Below are positions 60,497 to 64,000 of a DNA stretch of 64,000 nt, piece after piece (position 1 is the first letter of the stretch; each line of letters begins with the position of its first letter). This DNA comes from Bacillus sp. MYb209 (lineage in GTDB: Bacteria > Bacillota > Bacilli > Bacillales > Bacillaceae_G). Position numbers and translations under genes: made by a program. The notes below the pieces were generated by a model, which worked only from the letters and a program-made list of their open reading frames with translations, did not search any database and was not told where the DNA came from. The stretch spans positions 62,001 through 126,000 of the forward strand of contig NZ_PCNZ01000009.1 of the NCBI RefSeq assembly GCF_002975175.1, in the 5' to 3' direction.

Positions 60497-62106
60497 TACA
60501 ATTCGCCTCTCTCTTTCGGTAATGCAATGATAAATAACGCACCACCTAAATCCCCTTTTTCGATTGCAATACTTCCATTTAAATCTTCCACTAGCTCTTT
60601 CACTTTTGCTAATCCATATCCACGTTTTCCTCCCTCTTTCGTCGAAAAACCTTTATAGAATATGCTAGTAATTATTTCATCATGAATCCCGTGTCCTGAA
60701 TCTTCCACTTCAATTAATATTTCTTCACCAATATCCGTTACAAACATTCTAACTCTCTTGTCATACTCTTGATTTTTTTCAATTGCTTCAAATGCATTCG
60801 TAATTAAATTTCCCAGTATAGAAACAACATAATTACTATCAATATGCGGACTTAACTTTTCTAAACTACTTTCTCGATCTAACACAAAATCAATCTTCAA
60901 CTCTCGTGCTCTATTGTAAAATCCAATTAAAATTCCACCTAACCATGGATTTTGAATTCGTTTCATAATAAATTGAACGAAATCTTGATAGACTGCCGTT
61001 TCCTTATGAATAAGCTCTAAAGCATCTTCATATGACTCTAACTGAATAAGACCTGAAAGCGTATACAATAAGTTGTTATATTCATGTGTTTGTGCCCGTA
61101 ACGCCTCTGTATATTGCTTCGTCTGAGACAATTCTGCTGTTAACTGATCCATTTCAGATTTCAAACGTAAACTAGATACGACGCCAGTTACTTTATTGTT
61201 AACTTTAATAGGTAAACGATTGGCAATAACGGCCTGTCCCTTTATATTTAATTGCCGATCAAACTGTTCCTCACCGTTTTGAAGTACCTCGAGTATCGAT
61301 GAATTAGGGATAACATTTAAAATAAATTCTCCAATGATACTTCGCTGTTTATTTAAAGAAAGAATATCGTATGCCGCTTGATTGACTAAACTAACCATTC
61401 CATTTTTATCAATTACGATAATCCCTTCACGTACAGATTGAATCACAGTACTATGTTCTTCGTATAAGGAAGAAATTTCTTCTGGTTCCATTCCAAACAT
61501 CATCCGCTTAATACTTTTTGCTAAATATACAGAGCCAATTATCCCAATTAACAGACCTGCTATTGTAATCCAAAACACACGCTTTCCATACACTTCTATC
61601 GCTCCATGAATATCATCCATTGAAAAACCAACAGATACTACGCCAATAATTTCATTATCCTGATTACGGATTGGAACTTTTCCGCGTAAGGACGGTCCTA
61701 ATGATCCCGTTGCTTTCGAAACGTAAGATTTCCCTTCTAATAGAACTCCTTTGTTATCTCCACCAACCATTGCTTCTCCTATTTTATCTTTCTTAGGATG
61801 TGCATAACGAATACCATCTTTATTTCCAACTACAATAAAGTCAGCATCTGTTTCGATTCGAATTTTTTCTGCAATTGGCTGAATAATAGAAGCCGGATTT
61901 TCTTTTTGAAAAGCTTCCCCGATTTCTGGTATAGCAGCAACTGTTTTCGCAACATGCAACGCCCTTTTTCCAATTTGCTCTTCTACTGTTTCAGATAATA
62001 TATAGTAAAATAAATAACTCGTTAACAGCAGTACAGCAAGAATAAGTGTACTAATAGTTAATGTAATTCTCGGTTGCAGTTTCAATTTCTTCAATTTCAA
62101 AATCAT
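60496..62106 (-). CDS. CitS-like sensor histidine kinase
   Basis: The 536-residue kinase has a membrane helix (about 12-35), an extracytoplasmic PAS-like sensor with FIVVGNKDGIRYAHPKKDKIGEAMVGGDNKGVLLEGKSYVS, a second helix, a cytoplasmic PAS (VREGIIVIDKNGMVSLVNQAA), the H-box ALRAQTHEYNNLLYTLSGLIQL and an HATPase domain (NLITNAFEAIE, DSGHGIHDEII, GYGLAKVKELVEDL). It senses citrate in B. subtilis. The start is uncertain: AGGGGA abuts ATG at 62106, while TTG two codons later has better spacing. Confidence 0.88.
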   Translation of the reverse strand: MILKLKKLKLQPRITLTISTLILAVLLLTSYLFYYILSETVEEQIGKRALHVAKTVAAIPEIGEAFQKENPASIIQPIAEKIRIETDADFIVVGNKDGIRYAHPKKDKIGEAMVGGDNKGVLLEGKSYVSKATGSLGPSLRGKVPIRNQDNEIIGVVSVGFSMDDIHGAIEVYGKRVFWITIAGLLIGIIGSVYLAKSIKRMMFGMEPEEISSLYEEHSTVIQSVREGIIVIDKNGMVSLVNQAAYDILSLNKQRSIIGEFILNVIPNSSILEVLQNGEEQFDRQLNIKGQAVIANRLPIKVNNKVTGVVSSLRLKSEMDQLTAELSQTKQYTEALRAQTHEYNNLLYTLSGLIQLESYEDALELIHKETAVYQDFVQFIMKRIQNPWLGGILIGFYNRARELKIDFVLDRESSLEKLSPHIDSNYVVSILGNLITNAFEAIEKNQEYDKRVRMFVTDIGEEILIEVEDSGHGIHDEIITSIFYKGFSTKEGGKRGYGLAKVKELVEDLNGSIAIEKGDLGGALFIIALPKERGEL

Positions 62107-62242
62107 TCCCCTAACATTACTGAAGATAGAATTCAAAGAATATACAGACTTTTCAACTTAATCATACCACATTTATTTCTTTACTTTTATATCATTATTC
62201 ACTACTCTGTCGGGGTGTTAGCAGAGAGGCCTATAAACACAC

Positions 62243-62280
62243 AAAAGCCCCTCTAGTATCTATTTACTAGAGGGGCTTTT
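62243..62280 (-). terminator. Terminator of the nfeD-floT operon
   Basis: AAAAGCCCCTCTAGTA and TACTAGAGGGGCTTTT form a 16-bp perfect stem. Confidence 0.92.
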
Positions 62281-62287
62281 CACCTTA

Positions 62288-63862
62288 CTATTCCTTATCT
62301 TTCTCTACTTCTTTTTTCTCACCTTCTACTACAGATACGACAGGTTTATCGTTGGATAGTTGCTGCACGGCACCTTTTCCAGCGAATCCTTCTAGTAATT
62401 CTTTTAAATCAATACCAGAAGAGGCTTTTAAAGTTTCTTGCATTGTTGCCATTAAATCTGTCGCATACCCTGCAACTTTCCCGGCGCCGCTATTCTTTCC
62501 GCCACCGCCTGTATCAACGACTGTAATTTTATCAATGTTACTAAGTGGACTCGCAATTTCTTTCGCATAACTTGGAAGCATTTTAAGAACCATATCCATA
62601 ATTGCCGCTTGCCCATATAATTCAAATGCTTCTGCAATTTTTTGTTTCGCTTCTGCTTCTGCTAAACCTTTTAACCTGATAACATCTGCTTCCGCTGTAC
62701 CTTGTGCCTTTTGTACTTCTGCCTTTGCCTGACCTTGTGCTTTTTCAATTTCTGCTTTTGCTAAACCTTCTACACGAACTTCTTCTGCACGTGCTCTTGC
62801 TTCTGCTTCAATTTTATATTGATCCGCATCTGCTTTTTTCATTTGTTTTACTTTTTCCGCTTCGGCTGATTGTTCAACAGCATAGCGATCTGCATCTGCC
62901 TTTTTCTTTACTTCTGCATCGTATTGCTTTTCACGACGCGCAATCTCTTTTTCTTCTAACTCAATTTGCTTTTCACGCTCAATGATTTTAACTCGCATTT
63001 GCTCTTCTGTAACACCTTGTTGCGCTTTCGCTTGTTGTAATTCGTAAGAAAGATCTGCATCTGCACGAGCTTGTTCTTGGTCTCTCTTATAAGATTGTAC
63101 TTTTAATTCCTTATGTTTTTCAGCTTCAGCGATTTGTGCATCACGTTGATATTCTGCTTCTTTCGCTTCTTTCTCAGCACGAGCTTTTTCAATTCGTGCC
63201 TCTTTTTCACGCTCTGCATTCGCAACTGTTGCATCACGCTTAACCATTGCAATTTGCGGCTGACCAAGTGCATCTAAGTAGCCGTTTTTATCCATTATTT
63301 CTTTAATTGTAAAGGAAACGATACGAAGACCCATCTTCTTCAAATCAGTAGAAGCTACTTCATGTACCTTTTGTGCGAATTGCTCTCTATTACTATAAGC
63401 ATCTTCTACTGTCATAGAAGATAATATAGCACGTAGATGCCCTTCTAAAACTTCTTTTGCTTCTACTTTTAACTCTTCCGTTTCTTTTCCTAGATATTGT
63501 TCAGCTGCTGTAGAAACTTCTTCAATTGTCGATCCTACTTTAATAATAGAAACACCGTTTACTGTAATCGGTACACCTTGTTTCGTATACGTATCACGTG
63601 TTCCAACTTCTAATTTGTAGTTTAATAAGCTAAGAAGTTCTGCTCGTTGCATAATTGGCACAACGAAAGTACCACCACCGCGGATAATCTTAATCTTCTT
63701 TCCATCATCAGTGGTAACAACATTCTTTCCACCACCAAGCCAGTTCCCTGTTACAATTAATGCTTCATCTGGACCAACTGTACGATACTTCGTAATGAAT
63801 ACTAAAATGAGTAGAATTAAAATTGCGAGTAAAACTCCACCGATAATTAATGGAATCGTCAT
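62288..63862 (-). CDS. floT: Flotillin-like protein FloT
   Basis: The 524-residue scaffold protein has an N-terminal membrane segment (about 3-25), an SPFH/band-7 domain (about 25-210; GPDEALIVTGNWLGGGKNVVTTDDGKKIKIIRGGGTFVVP) and a long coiled coil with flotillin EA-rich repeats (about 225-440), such as ARARAEEVRVEGLAKAEIEKA. The tail contains GGGGKNSGAGKVAG. FloT organises functional membrane microdomains. GGGGG precedes the ATG. It lies 12 bases downstream of nfeD, the usual yuaF-floT (yuaG) arrangement. Confidence 0.93.
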   Translation of the reverse strand: MTIPLIIGGVLLAILILLILVFITKYRTVGPDEALIVTGNWLGGGKNVVTTDDGKKIKIIRGGGTFVVPIMQRAELLSLLNYKLEVGTRDTYTKQGVPITVNGVSIIKVGSTIEEVSTAAEQYLGKETEELKVEAKEVLEGHLRAILSSMTVEDAYSNREQFAQKVHEVASTDLKKMGLRIVSFTIKEIMDKNGYLDALGQPQIAMVKRDATVANAEREKEARIEKARAEKEAKEAEYQRDAQIAEAEKHKELKVQSYKRDQEQARADADLSYELQQAKAQQGVTEEQMRVKIIEREKQIELEEKEIARREKQYDAEVKKKADADRYAVEQSAEAEKVKQMKKADADQYKIEAEARARAEEVRVEGLAKAEIEKAQGQAKAEVQKAQGTAEADVIRLKGLAEAEAKQKIAEAFELYGQAAIMDMVLKMLPSYAKEIASPLSNIDKITVVDTGGGGKNSGAGKVAGYATDLMATMQETLKASSGIDLKELLEGFAGKGAVQQLSNDKPVVSVVEGEKKEVEKDKE

Positions 63863-63874
63863 GTAAATTCCCCC

Positions 63875-64000
63875 TTATAATTTTGGTTTCTTTAAAGAAT
63901 AAGCGATGTTTTGTACAAGCAAAACACCATCTTGAACTCCCTCAATAATAACCTCGGTTCCTTGTGAAATATCTTTTTTCCCAATTGTTTTCGCTGGTAT
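63875..64000 (-). CDS. NfeD-like membrane protein (YuaF type), C-terminal part
   Basis: The last 41 codons are visible (frame open to the window end). They read IPAKTIGKKDISQGTEVII, then EGVQDGVLLVQNIAYSLKKPKL, the end of the OB-fold domain of NfeD proteins. Its position directly before floT supports the YuaF identity. NfeD partners interact with flotillins in the membrane. The membrane segments and start lie beyond the window. Confidence 0.82.
   Translation of the reverse strand: MPAKTIGKKDISQGTEVIIEGVQDGVLLVQNIAYSLKKPKL

Overview
The window reads as chromosome of a Bacillus cereus-group bacterium. The base composition is AT-rich, ribosome-binding sites are strong and Gram-positive, and the gene content is typical: sspH, nprA-nprR-nprX, an MD-type malate/citrate two-component module, floT-nfeD and bcr-like dispersed repeats. 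I see no phage, insertion sequence, CRISPR array, rRNA or tRNA. Most of it is ordinary core metabolism with rich regulation; the unusual parts are small peptides, decayed genes and RNA or DNA regulatory structures.

Layout. 1-9 kb: end of a peptide transporter, sspH, an ArsR-type regulator, a membrane-anchored thioredoxin-like protein with an apparent ATT start, lactate permease lctP behind a consensus promoter and two Rex operators, aspartase aspA whose last codons lie in a dispersed repeat, a CNNM/CBS transporter, a VOC protein and a nucleoside transporter. 9-18.5 kb: cell-envelope genes (LCP ligase, VanW/YoaR-like protein), a lipoprotein with an RNase A-like toxin domain followed by a probable immunity gene, a TVP38 membrane protein, the NprA protease with its NprR/NprX quorum-sensing cassette, and pncB. 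18.5-32 kb: a cadmium/zinc efflux operon (cadC-cadA), methyltransferase, amino-acid permease, alanine dehydrogenase, a membrane GDPD phosphodiesterase, and formate dehydrogenase with its partner DUF1641 protein and FdhD. 32-39.5 kb: two paralogous acetyltransferases flanking a two-component system, two tiny membrane proteins, a MocR regulator divergent from an EamA exporter, and a lipoprotein. 39.5-50 kb: malic enzyme, malate symporter and the MalK/MalR-like two-component system, a broken grpB-like gene, a C39-type peptidase paired with a secreted protein made of seven 28-residue repeats, a second OmpR-type two-component system and a phosphatase. 50-55.5 kb: a glycerol-3-phosphate ABC transporter operon headed by a GlpP antiterminator gene with a leader able to form competing stems. 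55.5-64 kb: an acetyltransferase remnant, an ankyrin lipoprotein, NosL, a biotinyl-like mini-protein, citrate transporter plus CitS/CitT, and floT with the end of nfeD.

How it fits together. Carbon control recurs: perfect CcpA cre sites precede aspA, ald and the citrate transporter, and a near-match precedes the malate symporter. Rex boxes tie lactate transport to the NADH/NAD ratio. Two CitA-family sensor/regulator pairs lie within 20 kb, each next to its transporter. NprX carries the signalling heptapeptide WTSDIYG in place of the SKPDIVG form known from B. thuringiensis/B. cereus reference strains, which suggests a different pherotype, perhaps one of the psychrotolerant/mycoides-type lineages; this species guess is inference only.
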